Origin: Paraburkholderia phenoliruptrix
Lineage (GTDB): Bacteria; Pseudomonadota; Gammaproteobacteria; Burkholderiales; Burkholderiaceae
DNA: 64,000 nt
Direction of reading: 5' to 3'
Assembly (NCBI RefSeq): GCF_019511605.1
Contig: NZ_JAEUAV010000029.1
Location: forward strand, 32,617-96,616
In this document: positions 9,131 to 17,554 of the stretch, one piece after another
How positions within the stretch are numbered: position 1 is the stretch's first letter
How the letters are laid out: each line of letters opens with the position of its first letter
Notes under the pieces: model-generated
The model's input: only the letters and a program-made list of their open reading frames with translations
Database searches by the model: none
What the model was told of the DNA's origin: nothing
Made by a program: the position numbers and the translations under genes

Positions 9131-10103
9131 GTCCCGGCCCGACTCTATCGCAGCCTCGCCGTCGTCAGCGTTGACGGCGGTGCCGCGCGCACAGATCGCG
9201 GCGGCGCGTGTGCTCGTCGTCGGTGACGTGATGCTCGACCGTTACTGGTTCGGCGACGTCAATCGCATCTCGCCGGAAGCGCCGGTGCCTGTCGTGCACG
9301 TGCAGCGCCAGGAAGATCGCCTTGGCGGCGCGGCGAACGTCGCGCGCAACGCGGCGGCGCTCGGCGCGCAGGCGGGGCTGCTGTGCGTGGTCGGTCACGA
9401 CGAACCGGGCGAGCGCATCGTGCAGTTGCTCGGTGAGAGCGGCGTGAACCCGCATCTCGAACGCGATCCCGCGCTGCTGACCACCATCAAGCTGCGCGTG
9501 CTGTCGCGCCAGCAACAGTTGCTGCGCGTGGACTTTGAGAACTCGCCGGCGCACGAGGTGTTGCTCGCCGGTCTCGCGCGCTTCGACGAATTGCTGCCGT
9601 CGCACGACGTGATCCTGATGTCCGATTACGCGAAGGGCGGGCTGACGCACGTCACGCAGATGATCGCGAGAGCGCATGCAGCCGGCAAGCCGGTGCTGGT
9701 CGACCCGAAGGGCGACGACTGGGAGCGCTATCGTGGCGCCACGCTGATCACGCCAAACCGCGCCGAGTTGCGCGAGGTGGTCGGTCAGTGGAAATCGGAA
9801 GAAGACCTGACCGAGCGCGTCAGCAGATTGCGCGCGGATCTGCAGTTCAAGGCGCTGCTGCTTACCCGTTCGGAAGAAGGCATGACGCTCTTCTCCGACG
9901 ACGGCATCCTGCACACGTCGGCCGTCGCGCGCGAAGTGTATGATGTCTCGGGCGCGGGCGACACCGTGATTGCCACGCTCGCCACCATGCTGGGCGCGGG
10001 CGTGCCGCTTGTCGAAGCGGTCGGGCTTGCGAATCGCGCGGCCGGTATCGTGGTCGGCAAACTGGGCACGGCCACCGTCGACTACGACGAACTCTTTCAT
10101 TGA
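9096..10103 (+). CDS. hldE1: D-glycero-beta-D-manno-heptose-7-phosphate kinase
   Basis: PfkB/ribokinase-family enzyme that makes heptose-1,7-bisphosphate for the LPS inner core (also called RfaE domain I or HldA). Visible are VLVVGDVMLDRYWFGDVNRISPEAP near the N-terminus, DRLGGAANVARN and the PfkB anion-hole motif VSGAGDTVIATLA. There is no cytidylyltransferase domain, so the second HldE activity must come from a separate gene outside the window. The start is uncertain: TTG 9084, ATG 9096 and ATG 9123 are in frame, and all overlap ugd. The N-terminal 25 or so residues are low-complexity and carry no family signature. Confidence 0.9.
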   Translation: MHNPLNLQPMPESRPDSIAASPSSALTAVPRAQIAAARVLVVGDVMLDRYWFGDVNRISPEAPVPVVHVQRQEDRLGGAANVARNAAALGAQAGLLCVVGHDEPGERIVQLLGESGVNPHLERDPALLTTIKLRVLSRQQQLLRVDFENSPAHEVLLAGLARFDELLPSHDVILMSDYAKGGLTHVTQMIARAHAAGKPVLVDPKGDDWERYRGATLITPNRAELREVVGQWKSEEDLTERVSRLRADLQFKALLLTRSEEGMTLFSDDGILHTSAVAREVYDVSGAGDTVIATLATMLGAGVPLVEAVGLANRAAGIVVGKLGTATVDYDELFH

Positions 10104-10240
10104 CGCGCCTGACGGGTCCTGACGCGAGAGCCTACGGGCAGCACGCAACAGGGACCGGTTGGGCGCCAGCCAATGCCGTTCGAAGCCGGCGCCGTGTTGC
10201 CCGCTTCGCTCCATGCAAGGCTCATTACCGCGGGACCATC

Positions 10241-11233
10241 ATGACCCTCATCGTCACCGGCGCGGCCGGCTTTATCGGCAGCAACCTCGTGAAGGCGCTC
10301 AACGAGCGCGGCGAACAACGCATCATCGCCGTGGACAATCTGACGCGTGCGGACAAGTTCAAAAATCTCGTCGACTGCGAGATCGACGATTACGTGGACA
10401 AGACCGAATTCCTGGAGCGATTTGCGCGCGGCGACTTCGGCCGCGTGCGCGCGATCTTTCACGAAGGCGCCTGTTCGGACACGATGGAAACCGACGGCCG
10501 CTACATGATGGACAACAACTTTCGCTATAGCCGCGACGTGCTGGACATCTGTCTTAAGCAGAACATCCAGTTCCTGTACGCGTCCTCGGCGGCCACGTAC
10601 GGCGGCTCCAGCAGTTTCGTCGAAGAGCGCGAAGTGGAGCAGCCGCTCAATGTGTACGGCTATTCGAAGTTTCTGTTCGATCAGGTGATTCGCCGCGTGC
10701 TGCCGCAAGCGAAAAGTCAGATCGCGGGCTTCCGCTATTTCAACGTGTACGGCCCGCGCGAAACGCACAAGGCACGCATGGCGTCGGTCGCGTTTCATAA
10801 CTTCAACCAGTTCCGCGCCGAGGGCAAGGTCAAGCTGTTCGGCGAATACAACGGCTATGCGGCGGGCGAGCAGACGCGCGATTTCGTTTCCGTCGAAGAC
10901 GTGGTGAAAGTCAACCTGTTCTTCTTCGACAATCCGGACAAATCGGGCATTTTCAATCTGGGCAGCGGCCGCGCGCAGCCGTTCAACGACATTGCGAGCA
11001 CGGTCGTCAACACGCTGCGCGCGCTCGACAACGAGCCGCCGCTTTCGCTTGCCGACCAGGTGCAGCGCGGGCTGATCGAATACGTTCCGTTTCCCGACGC
11101 GCTGCGCGGCAAGTATCAGTGCTTCACGCAGGCGGACCTCACGAAGCTGCGCGCGGCCGGCTACGACGCGCCGTTTCTGAGCGTGCAGGAAGGTGTGGAC
11201 CGGTACGTGCGTTGGCTATCCGGCCAGGTGTAA
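10241..11233 (+). CDS. hldD: ADP-L-glycero-D-manno-heptose 6-epimerase
   Basis: Short-chain dehydrogenase/reductase-fold epimerase that converts ADP-D,D-heptose to ADP-L,D-heptose, the last step of LPS core heptose synthesis. The 330-residue protein starts at ATG 10241 with MTLIVTGAAGFIGSNLVKAL, a textbook NADP-binding N-terminus. It then shows HEGACSDT, SSAATYG and the catalytic YGYSKFLFD (YxxxK). The frame stays open upstream to 10100, but that part has no family match. It follows hldE1 by 137 bp and belongs to the same pathway. Confidence 0.95.
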   Translation: MTLIVTGAAGFIGSNLVKALNERGEQRIIAVDNLTRADKFKNLVDCEIDDYVDKTEFLERFARGDFGRVRAIFHEGACSDTMETDGRYMMDNNFRYSRDVLDICLKQNIQFLYASSAATYGGSSSFVEEREVEQPLNVYGYSKFLFDQVIRRVLPQAKSQIAGFRYFNVYGPRETHKARMASVAFHNFNQFRAEGKVKLFGEYNGYAAGEQTRDFVSVEDVVKVNLFFFDNPDKSGIFNLGSGRAQPFNDIASTVVNTLRALDNEPPLSLADQVQRGLIEYVPFPDALRGKYQCFTQADLTKLRAAGYDAPFLSVQEGVDRYVRWLSGQV

Positions 11234-11256
11234 ATAGTTCGGATACCTGTTTAAAG

Positions 11257-11308
11257 TGGAATCTCCCGGTTGGTCATGACGCCAACCGGTTGTATGAGGG
11301 AGATTCCA
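11257..11308 (+). promoter_or_regulatory. Nested hairpin sequestering the comEA-like ribosome binding site
   Basis: TGGAATCTCCC (11257-11267) pairs perfectly with GGGAGATTCCA (11298-11308). Inside it GGTTGG (11268-11273) pairs with CCAACC (11282-11287) around an 8-nt loop, leaving a 10-nt bulge at 11288-11297. The right arm contains the GGGAG Shine-Dalgarno of the gene starting at 11311, so in the folded RNA the ribosome site is fully paired. No T-run follows, so this is not a terminator for hldD. Translational control by this structure is inference. Confidence 0.6.
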
Positions 11309-11310
11309 AT

Positions 11311-11676
11311 ATGTTTCGAAAAGTTCTGGTTACCGCGGCCATGCTCGCCGCTTTCGGCCACGCGTATGCGTCGGTTGACGTCAACACGGCTAACGAAGAC
11401 GCGCTGCGCGGCATCAAAGGCATCGGTCCTGCCAAAGCGAAAGCCATTCTCGAAGAGCGTGCAGCGCATGGTCCGTTCAAGGACCCGGCCGATCTCAGCA
11501 AACGCGTCAAAGGCATGGGCGGGCATACCGTCGAGCGCCTGCAGGCGGAGGGTCTCGCTGTCGGTCCGGCTGGCGCGGCTGCTAGCCCGCAGGTTGCGGC
11601 GTCTTCACAAACCAAAGGCGCGGCCGCTGCGGCCAATACGCCAAAAGGCGGCGCCACTGTGGCGGTGAAGAAATAG
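11311..11676 (+). CDS. Exported ComEA-like helix-hairpin-helix DNA-binding protein
   Basis: A 121-residue protein with a signal peptide (MFRKVLVTAAMLAAFGHAYA, cleavage after about residue 20). It is followed by VDVNTANEDALRGIKGIGPAKAKAILEER, a ComEA-type helix-hairpin-helix that binds double-stranded DNA without sequence preference. The tail from about residue 85 is Ala/Lys-rich and low complexity. ComEA proteins capture incoming DNA in the periplasm during natural transformation. In Burkholderiaceae such single-HhH proteins are common and their role is often untested. The start ATG 11311 is fixed by the signal peptide and by GGGAG 8 nt upstream; the open frame further upstream is not coding. 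The upstream hairpin suggests controlled translation. Confidence 0.85.
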   Translation: MFRKVLVTAAMLAAFGHAYASVDVNTANEDALRGIKGIGPAKAKAILEERAAHGPFKDPADLSKRVKGMGGHTVERLQAEGLAVGPAGAAASPQVAASSQTKGAAAAANTPKGGATVAVKK

Positions 11677-11782
11677 TCTGACACGCGCGTGCGCGGCGTG
11701 TGGCGCCGCGCACGCGTGCCATCGTTGTCCTTCATGGTCGGAGCCGGCAACAACGCTCCTTGAGCTGTCATTCGTATGACGG

Positions 11783-11813
11783 GCTCCCCGCGGTACTCGG
11801 CCGCGGGCTTTTT
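11783..11813 (+). terminator. Rho-independent terminator after comEA-like gene
   Basis: CCCGCGG (11787-11793) pairs with CCGCGGG (11801-11807) around TACTCGG, followed by C and a run of five T. It lies between the comEA-like gene and cysM, so cysM probably has its own promoter. Confidence 0.7.
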
Positions 11814-11926
11814 GCGTTGGCGCGGCCTGCATCCATGCGGGCAGAAGGGCCGCGCGGCAGCCGGTGGCACGGTGGTTTAGAATCGGTAGATTGAAGACTT
11901 CACGCATCGACAGCATCCACACCGAT

Positions 11927-12829
11927 ATGGCTTACAAAACGATTGAAGACACGATCGGCAATACGCCGCTCGTGCAACTCGTGCGTCTCGCCGACGACGA
12001 GATCCGCAGCCGCAACAACGTGGTTCTCGCCAAGCTCGAGGGCAACAATCCCGCCGGCTCGGTCAAGGATCGCCCCGCGTTGTCGATGATCAAGAAAGCG
12101 GAAGCGCGCGGCCGTATCAAACCGGGCGACACGCTGATCGAATCCACCAGCGGCAACACCGGCATCGCGCTAGCGATGGCGGCCGCAATTCGCGGCTACA
12201 AGATGGTGCTGATCATGCCGGAAGACCTGTCGGTGGAGCGCCGCCAAAGCATGGCCGCATACGGCGCGCAGATCATTCTGACGCCGGTCACGGGCGGCAT
12301 GGAGTACGCGCGGGATCTCGCCGATCAGATGCAACGCGACGGCAAGGGCATCATCCTCGATCAGTTCGCGAACCCGGACAATCCGGCCGCGCATGTCGAG
12401 GGCACAGGCCCGGAAATCTGGCGCGACACGGAAGGGCGCATTACGCACTTCGTGTCGTCCATGGGCACCACCGGCACGATCATGGGTGTGTCCACCTATC
12501 TGAAGCAACAGAACGAGGCAATCGAGATCATCGGCGCTCAGCCGGAGGAAGGTTCGCGCATCCCGGGCATCCGCAAGTGGCCCGAAGCGTATATGCCGAA
12601 GATTTTCGACCGCAGTCGCGTGGACCGTGTCGAGAACGTGAGCCAGGCCGCGGCGGAAGCAATGGCCCGGCGCCTTGCGTCCGTCGAAGGCATCTTTGCA
12701 GGCATTTCGTCGGGCGGCGCGTGCGAGGTGGCGCTGCGGGTCGCGCGTCAGGTCGAGAATGCGACCATCGTGTTTATCGTCTGCGACCGCGGCGACCGTT
12801 ATTTGTCGACGGGCGTGTTTCCCGCGTGA
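11927..12829 (+). CDS. cysM: Cysteine synthase B
   Basis: PLP enzyme that forms cysteine from O-acetylserine and sulfide, or S-sulfocysteine from thiosulfate. It has 300 residues. Key elements are TPLVQL near the N-terminus, the PLP lysine K47 in NPAGSVKDR, the substrate loop STSGNTGIALA and the PLP phosphate loop SSMGTTGTIMG. The RRQSMAAYGAQI segment and short length fit CysM rather than CysK. ATG 11927 is chosen over the longer open frame because MAYKTIEDTIGNTPLV is the family start. Gene stands alone between terminators. Confidence 0.93.
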   Translation: MAYKTIEDTIGNTPLVQLVRLADDEIRSRNNVVLAKLEGNNPAGSVKDRPALSMIKKAEARGRIKPGDTLIESTSGNTGIALAMAAAIRGYKMVLIMPEDLSVERRQSMAAYGAQIILTPVTGGMEYARDLADQMQRDGKGIILDQFANPDNPAAHVEGTGPEIWRDTEGRITHFVSSMGTTGTIMGVSTYLKQQNEAIEIIGAQPEEGSRIPGIRKWPEAYMPKIFDRSRVDRVENVSQAAAEAMARRLASVEGIFAGISSGGACEVALRVARQVENATIVFIVCDRGDRYLSTGVFPA

Positions 12830-12870
12830 GTGCGCGAGCGGGTGCTTCTCGCGCCCGCTGACCACACAAT

Positions 12871-12897
12871 AAAAAAAGCGCCGGCCGGCGCTTTTTT
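12871..12897. terminator. Bidirectional terminator between cysM and mltB
   Basis: A near-perfect palindrome, AAAAAGCGCCGG then CCGGCGCTTTTTT, has A-runs on the left and T-runs on the right. It therefore works for cysM (rightward) and mltB (leftward), which converge here. Confidence 0.88.
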
Positions 12898-12940
12898 ATA
12901 TCTTCGGGACAGCACGCGTGCGGCCGGCTTGCCCTTGCAG

Positions 12941-14170
12941 TTATTGCGAAGCCGCGCCCGACGGCGCCGCGTTGTTCGCGGCATTGGCGGCGTCGCTCGC
13001 TTCCATTTGCGACTTGATGCGCTGCCCCAACTGATAGACCGCCAGCGCGTAGAAGAAGCTGCGGTTATAGCGCGTCAGCACATAAAAATTCTTCAAGCCC
13101 AGCATGTATTCGGTGCCGCGTCCCGGCGAAGGCAAGTCGACCACCGTGACCGGCGTTCCCGCCTCGGCCGCAACGTTCACGTCCGGCTCGTTGAGCACGA
13201 GCCCCGCGCGCAGCAACTGGTCGAGCGGCCAATGCGGTTCCGGCGCGCCGTCCGCGGCGGCTTGCGCGACGCCGAGGCTCCCCGCGTCCGAGCCGATTTT
13301 CCACACGACCGGCCGGCCGTTTTCCCAGCCGTTCTGCCGCAGATAATTCGCAACGCTGCCGATCGCATCGGCCTGGCTTGCGCGCAGGTCGATGTCCTTC
13401 TTGCCGTCGTAGCTCACTGCATACTGCACGATGCTGCTCGGCAGGAACTGCGGAATGCCGATCGCGCCGGTGTACGAGCCGAGCACTGTAGTCGGATCAA
13501 TCTGCGAATCGCGCGTCCAGACCAGGTAATCTTCGAGATTCTTGCGGAAGGTCGCCTGGCGGTCCGCGCGATTAGGCGTATTCGGGTAGTCGAAGGTGAG
13601 CGTGGTCAGCGCATCCAGCACCCGGAAGTTGCCCATGAAACGCCCGTAAATCGTCTCCACGCCGAGAATGCCGACAATCACCTCCGGCGGCACGCCGAAC
13701 TCTTCGTAGGCGCGCTGCAACGTGGCCTGGTTCGCGCGCCAGAAACGCACGCCCGCATTGATGCGAATCTGATCGAGAAAGCGCGACTGATATGCGCGCC
13801 AGTTCTTGACCGTGGGCGAGGGCGACGGCGTGACCAGTTTCACGGCGGTCGCCGAATAGCTGACGCCCGCAAAAAGCGAATGCAACGCGGACTCGTCGAA
13901 GTCGTAGCGCGCCACCATGTCGTTGATGAACGCATCCACATTCGCATTGTTCGCGTAGCGCTGCGGGATGATCTCCTCCTCAAACGTTTGCCCCTGCGCA
14001 ACACCGGTTTGCGGCTGTGCCTGAGCGACGAGCACCGGCGGTTTCTTGCCGACGCTCTGCGCGAGAGCCGGAGCGTTTGCCATGAACATGCACGATGCGA
14101 CGGAGAGTGTGGCGGCGATGCTTCGGGTACTGGGCCGGTTTCGTGCAGACAGGGCAAGCTTGACGGTCAT
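12941..14170 (-). CDS. mltB: Lytic murein transglycosylase B
   Basis: Periplasmic or outer-membrane enzyme that cleaves peptidoglycan between MurNAc and GlcNAc, leaving 1,6-anhydro ends. The 409-residue protein starts at the CAT at 14168-14170 (MTVKLALS). A signal region ends near ANAPALAQ. The SLT fold shows GILGVETIYGRFMG with catalytic Glu172 and later GAIGIPQFLPSS. No lipobox cysteine is evident at the signal cleavage site, so it may be soluble rather than a lipoprotein. The C-terminal LGLKNFYVLTRYNRSFFYALAVYQLG is typical of MltB. The Ala/Asn tail is low complexity. Upstream open frame to 15577 is antisense to the next gene and not coding. Confidence 0.93.
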   Translation of the reverse strand: MTVKLALSARNRPSTRSIAATLSVASCMFMANAPALAQSVGKKPPVLVAQAQPQTGVAQGQTFEEEIIPQRYANNANVDAFINDMVARYDFDESALHSLFAGVSYSATAVKLVTPSPSPTVKNWRAYQSRFLDQIRINAGVRFWRANQATLQRAYEEFGVPPEVIVGILGVETIYGRFMGNFRVLDALTTLTFDYPNTPNRADRQATFRKNLEDYLVWTRDSQIDPTTVLGSYTGAIGIPQFLPSSIVQYAVSYDGKKDIDLRASQADAIGSVANYLRQNGWENGRPVVWKIGSDAGSLGVAQAAADGAPEPHWPLDQLLRAGLVLNEPDVNVAAEAGTPVTVVDLPSPGRGTEYMLGLKNFYVLTRYNRSFFYALAVYQLGQRIKSQMEASDAANAANNAAPSGAASQ

Positions 14171-14431
14171 AGTGAGCTGGAGGCGCGGTGCGAAAAAGAC
14201 AAAGACGGAGGAAAACGGAACGGGCAGTATACCCGAGGCATTCCGCGAAACTGTGCCAGTCGGGTTACAACGGCCAGGTGTGATGCCGCGCGGCAGCAGC
14301 GCCGGGCATCGGCGCGCGGCCAGGCCGCCTCGTGTGGTAACTTGATGAGTGTTGGCGCGCCGCGGGCGCGCGCCCCTGGACGGAGACACGCCGCGCACGC
14401 CATCACGGGCGCCGCGCCGCAGAAGAGAATC

Positions 14432-15355
14432 ATGGCAACAGGCTTCTATTCCCACGCCGACTGTCTGCTGCACGACATGGGGCAATGGCATCCCGAATGC
14501 CCCGCCCGGCTGCAGGCCATCGAAGATCAATTGATCGCGAGCCGCATCGACGCGCTGATCGAACGCGAGTCGCCGCCGCTTGCCGACGAAGCAGCGCTGC
14601 TGCGCGTGCACACGCAGGCGCACGTCGACTACATTCGCGGCCGTGCGCCCGTCGAGGGGCTTGCGGAAATCGACCCCGACACGTCGATGAACCCGCATAC
14701 GCTGCAGGCCGCCTTGCGCGCGGCGGGCGCGGCCGTGGCAGCTACCGACGCGGTCATCGAGGGCCGCTTCGACAACGCGTTCTGCAGCGTGCGTCCGCCC
14801 GGCCATCACGCGGAACCGGCTCGCGCGATGGGCTTCTGCTTCTTCAACAACGTGGCGATCGCCGCGCGTCATGCACTCGAGGTGCATGGCTTGCAGCGCG
14901 TGGCCGTCATCGACTTCGACGTGCATCACGGCAACGGCACCGAGGCGGCCTTTTCCGGCGACCCGCGCGTGCTGATGTGCAGCTTCTTCCAACACCCGTT
15001 CTATCCATTTACCGGTGCCGACAACCAGGCGCCGAACATGTGCAACGTGCCCATGCCCGCGCGCTCCAAAGGCATGGCCGTGCGCGAGGCGGTGGACATG
15101 CTGTGGCTGCCGCGCCTGAACGATTTCAAGCCGGAAATGCTGTTCGTGTCCGCGGGCTTCGACGCGCATCGCGAAGACGATCTCGGCAATATGGGCCTCG
15201 TCGAGGACGACTACGTATGGATCACCGAGCAGATTCGCGACATCGCAAAACGCCATGCAGGCGGGCGCATCGTGAGCTGTCTCGAAGGTGGCTACAACCT
15301 CTCGGCGCTTGGGCGCAGCGTGGTCGCCCACGTGCGCGCGCTGGCCGAAATCTGA
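14432..15355 (+). CDS. Histone-deacetylase-family zinc amidohydrolase
   Basis: A 307-residue arginase/deacetylase-fold protein related to bacterial class II HDAC-like enzymes and acetylpolyamine amidohydrolases. Catalytic and zinc motifs are visible in order: PPGHHAEPARAMGFC (histidine pair), DFDVHHGNGT (zinc Asp and His), SAGFDAHRED (second zinc Asp) and CLEGGYNL (catalytic Gly-Tyr region). The substrate cannot be read from sequence; acetylated polyamines or small amides are candidates. ATG 14432 gives MATGFYSHADCLLHDMG, the family start. The gene is divergent from mltB, 261 bp apart, and is followed by an enoyl-CoA hydratase. Confidence 0.9.
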   Translation: MATGFYSHADCLLHDMGQWHPECPARLQAIEDQLIASRIDALIERESPPLADEAALLRVHTQAHVDYIRGRAPVEGLAEIDPDTSMNPHTLQAALRAAGAAVAATDAVIEGRFDNAFCSVRPPGHHAEPARAMGFCFFNNVAIAARHALEVHGLQRVAVIDFDVHHGNGTEAAFSGDPRVLMCSFFQHPFYPFTGADNQAPNMCNVPMPARSKGMAVREAVDMLWLPRLNDFKPEMLFVSAGFDAHREDDLGNMGLVEDDYVWITEQIRDIAKRHAGGRIVSCLEGGYNLSALGRSVVAHVRALAEI

Positions 15356-15480
15356 CGGGCGATTGCAGGCGCGCGGCCCCACCGCCGCCACCGACGCCGC
15401 GCAGACTGCAACCGTGTGGCCAACCGCCACCGCGCGGATGGCCAACCCGCAACGAAAGCAACGAGCGTAACAACAGCAAA

Positions 15481-15507
15481 CAGCGCAACCAGCGCAACCA
15501 GCGCAAC
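15481..15507 (+). repeat. Three tandem 9-bp units (CAGCGCAAC)
   Basis: Three exact copies of CAGCGCAAC lie in the 197-bp gap between the HDAC-like gene and the enoyl-CoA hydratase. The flanks are similar in composition. Probably a slippage repeat; no function seen. Confidence 0.6.
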
Positions 15508-15552
15508 GTCCAGCGCACACCCGAGTGACCGATCGCGTGAACGGAGCGAGCC

Positions 15553-16353
15553 ATGACTGCCGAAGCACAAAACGCATCGCTGGTGGAAACGGAATACGAC
15601 GCGTACGGCGTGCCGGGCGTCGTCCGTCTGACGATGAACCGGCCCGACGCTTTCAACGCGCTCTCCGAGGGCCTGCTCGACGCGTTGCAGAGCGCATTGA
15701 GCGGACTCGCCCAGTCGCAGGCGCGCGTGGTGGTGATCGCCGGTGCCGGACGCGCGTTCTGCGCGGGCCATGATCTGAAGGAAATGCGCGCGGCTCCGTC
15801 GCTCGCGTATTACCAGGCACTGTTCGCGCGCTGCACGAAACTCATGATGACGATCCAGCGTTTGCCGCAGCCGGTGATCGCGCGCGTCCACGGCATTGCG
15901 ACGGCCGCCGGTTGCCAGCTCGTCGCGATGTGCGATCTGGCGGTGGCGGCGCAGACCGCGCGCTTCGCCGTGTCGGGTGTGAACCTCGGGCTCTTTTGCG
16001 CGACGCCCTCCGTGCCGCTGTCGCGCAATCTGTCGCGCAAGGCAGCGCTCGAAATGCTGCTGACCGGAGAGTTCATCGACGCCGCGGAGGCTAAGCAGCA
16101 AGGCCTCATCAATCGCGTGGCGCCGATGGACTCGCTCGACGCCGAGATCGCGCGCCTTGCCACCAGCATCTGCGCGAAGCCAGTCGAAGCCGTGAGCGCG
16201 GGCAAGGGTCTGTTTTACCGGCAGCTTGAAATGGGCATCGAGGCCGCATACCAGCTCGCGGGCCAGACCATGGCCTGCAACATGATGGACGAGTCCGCGC
16301 TCGAAGGCGTGCAGGCGTTCATCGACAAACGCGCGCCCGACTGGAAGCGCTGA
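15553..16353 (+). CDS. Enoyl-CoA hydratase/isomerase family protein
   Basis: Crotonase-fold protein of 266 residues, expected to act on acyl-CoA thioesters in the cytoplasm. The first oxyanion-hole segment AGRAFCAGHDLKEM and the second, HGIATAAGCQLVAMCDLAV, are clear. In the second segment the glutamate typical of true enoyl-CoA hydratases appears to be replaced (AAGCQLV), as in the ECHDC3-like subgroup, so hydratase activity is not assured. GGAGCG precedes ATG 15553. It sits between an HDAC-like gene and a divergent-end hydrolase and may be transcribed with the former. Confidence 0.85.
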   Translation: MTAEAQNASLVETEYDAYGVPGVVRLTMNRPDAFNALSEGLLDALQSALSGLAQSQARVVVIAGAGRAFCAGHDLKEMRAAPSLAYYQALFARCTKLMMTIQRLPQPVIARVHGIATAAGCQLVAMCDLAVAAQTARFAVSGVNLGLFCATPSVPLSRNLSRKAALEMLLTGEFIDAAEAKQQGLINRVAPMDSLDAEIARLATSICAKPVEAVSAGKGLFYRQLEMGIEAAYQLAGQTMACNMMDESALEGVQAFIDKRAPDWKR

Positions 16354-16372
16354 TCCACGCAAAGTGCAAGCG

Positions 16373-17317
16373 CTAAGGCGCCGGGCTCAGGTGCTGCTCG
16401 ATCCACTCGATCAGCTCGCCGATCACGCGGTCACGGTCCAGATCGTTCATCGTCTCGTGAAAGCTGCCTTCGTAGAGCCTGAGCGTTTTGTCCGGCGAGC
16501 CGGCGTGCTGGGCGAAGGCCTCGCTGCCTTCAGGCTCGGTGAGTTTGTCGGCGGTGCCGTGATAGACGAGGAGCGGCACCCGCAGTTGCGTGCGGCCGCG
16601 TTCGATGCGCGCCATTGCCAGCAACAGCTCCGCGCCGGTACGCGCGGGAATCGGGCCGTGGTGCACGAGCGGGTCGCTGAGATTGGCGTCGACCACGGAC
16701 TGCACGCGCGAAAGCAGGGCGGCGTCGATTTTCATCGCTGGGAAGTTGGGCCACAGGCGGCTGATCACCTGGCTTAGCCTGAGCATCCAGCCGGGCACGT
16801 CTCGCCCGGGCGCTAGCGCGGGACTCGACAGAATCAGGCCGCTCAGCTTCGTACGGCTGCCCGGTTCTGCAAGCCCGTCGCCCGCGCCGGCCGCCTGCTC
16901 GATGGTATGGAGCGCGGCAACCGCGCCGCCCATGCTATGGCCCATCAGAAAGAGCGGCACGTGTGTATGCGGATGGCTTTGCGCGGCGGCGTCGAGCAGG
17001 GCCTGCGCGTCCAGCAGGTAGTCGTCGAAACGCTCGACGTAGGCCCGTTTGCCCGGCGCCTCGCCGTGACCGCGCAGATCGACTGCCAGCAGTTCGATGC
17101 CGGCTTCATTCAGGCGCGCGGCGAGCGGCGCGTAGCGGCCCGCGTGTTCGGCGAGTCCGTGAATCAGCGCAACCGTCGCGCGCGGCGTTTCTCGGGTGGG
17201 CCAACGGTACAGCGGCAACTGCAGGTGATCCGCCGTGACGACACTCGAGCGCACAAGCTGGGAGGTGCCCGGTACGTTGAGGTCTGCACTGACGTATCCG
17301 TGTTGCGAGGTCTCCAT
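16373..17317 (-). CDS. Alpha/beta hydrolase of the lysophospholipase/monoacylglycerol lipase type
   Basis: A 314-residue serine hydrolase with the nucleophile elbow GHSMGG, an oxyanion segment ALIHGLAEHAGRYAPLAARL and RGHGEAPGKRAYVERFDDYL, the hallmark of PldB/monoacylglycerol lipase-like enzymes. The acid residue lies in YHGTADKLTEPEGS and the catalytic His in YEGSFHETMND. No signal peptide is visible, so it is probably cytoplasmic. It converges with the enoyl-CoA hydratase gene, leaving only 19 bp between the two ends. Confidence 0.88.
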   Translation of the reverse strand: METSQHGYVSADLNVPGTSQLVRSSVVTADHLQLPLYRWPTRETPRATVALIHGLAEHAGRYAPLAARLNEAGIELLAVDLRGHGEAPGKRAYVERFDDYLLDAQALLDAAAQSHPHTHVPLFLMGHSMGGAVAALHTIEQAAGAGDGLAEPGSRTKLSGLILSSPALAPGRDVPGWMLRLSQVISRLWPNFPAMKIDAALLSRVQSVVDANLSDPLVHHGPIPARTGAELLLAMARIERGRTQLRVPLLVYHGTADKLTEPEGSEAFAQHAGSPDKTLRLYEGSFHETMNDLDRDRVIGELIEWIEQHLSPAP

Positions 17318-17554
17318 TGGCGGTGTCCGTCCGTTCTGTTGGCCAGATCATAGTGGGTCGTGGCGCGCTCCGGGCGCAGGAACGGTAGGCTTCGCCTCTA
17401 ATTTCTATCAGTTATGAAAAGATCGTAATTGATTATTAAAGCGAATGACGGGGCTGCGGTAGAATCGCGGGCTCAAATCCCAATAAAAGTGACGGCGGAC
17501 GCTTGGCCGGGGAGCGCTCAACGCTCGTCGGCAATCCCGCCGTTTCGTTTTTCC

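Noticed and set aside
12830..15355. An 841-codon rightward open frame covering the antisense of mltB and the HDAC-like gene
   Set aside because: Only its last 307 codons are the HDAC-like gene; the first part is antisense to mltB.
17318..17554. SAM-type riboswitch before metN
   Set aside because: No SAM-I or SAM-II conserved core could be recognised in the short AT-rich leader.
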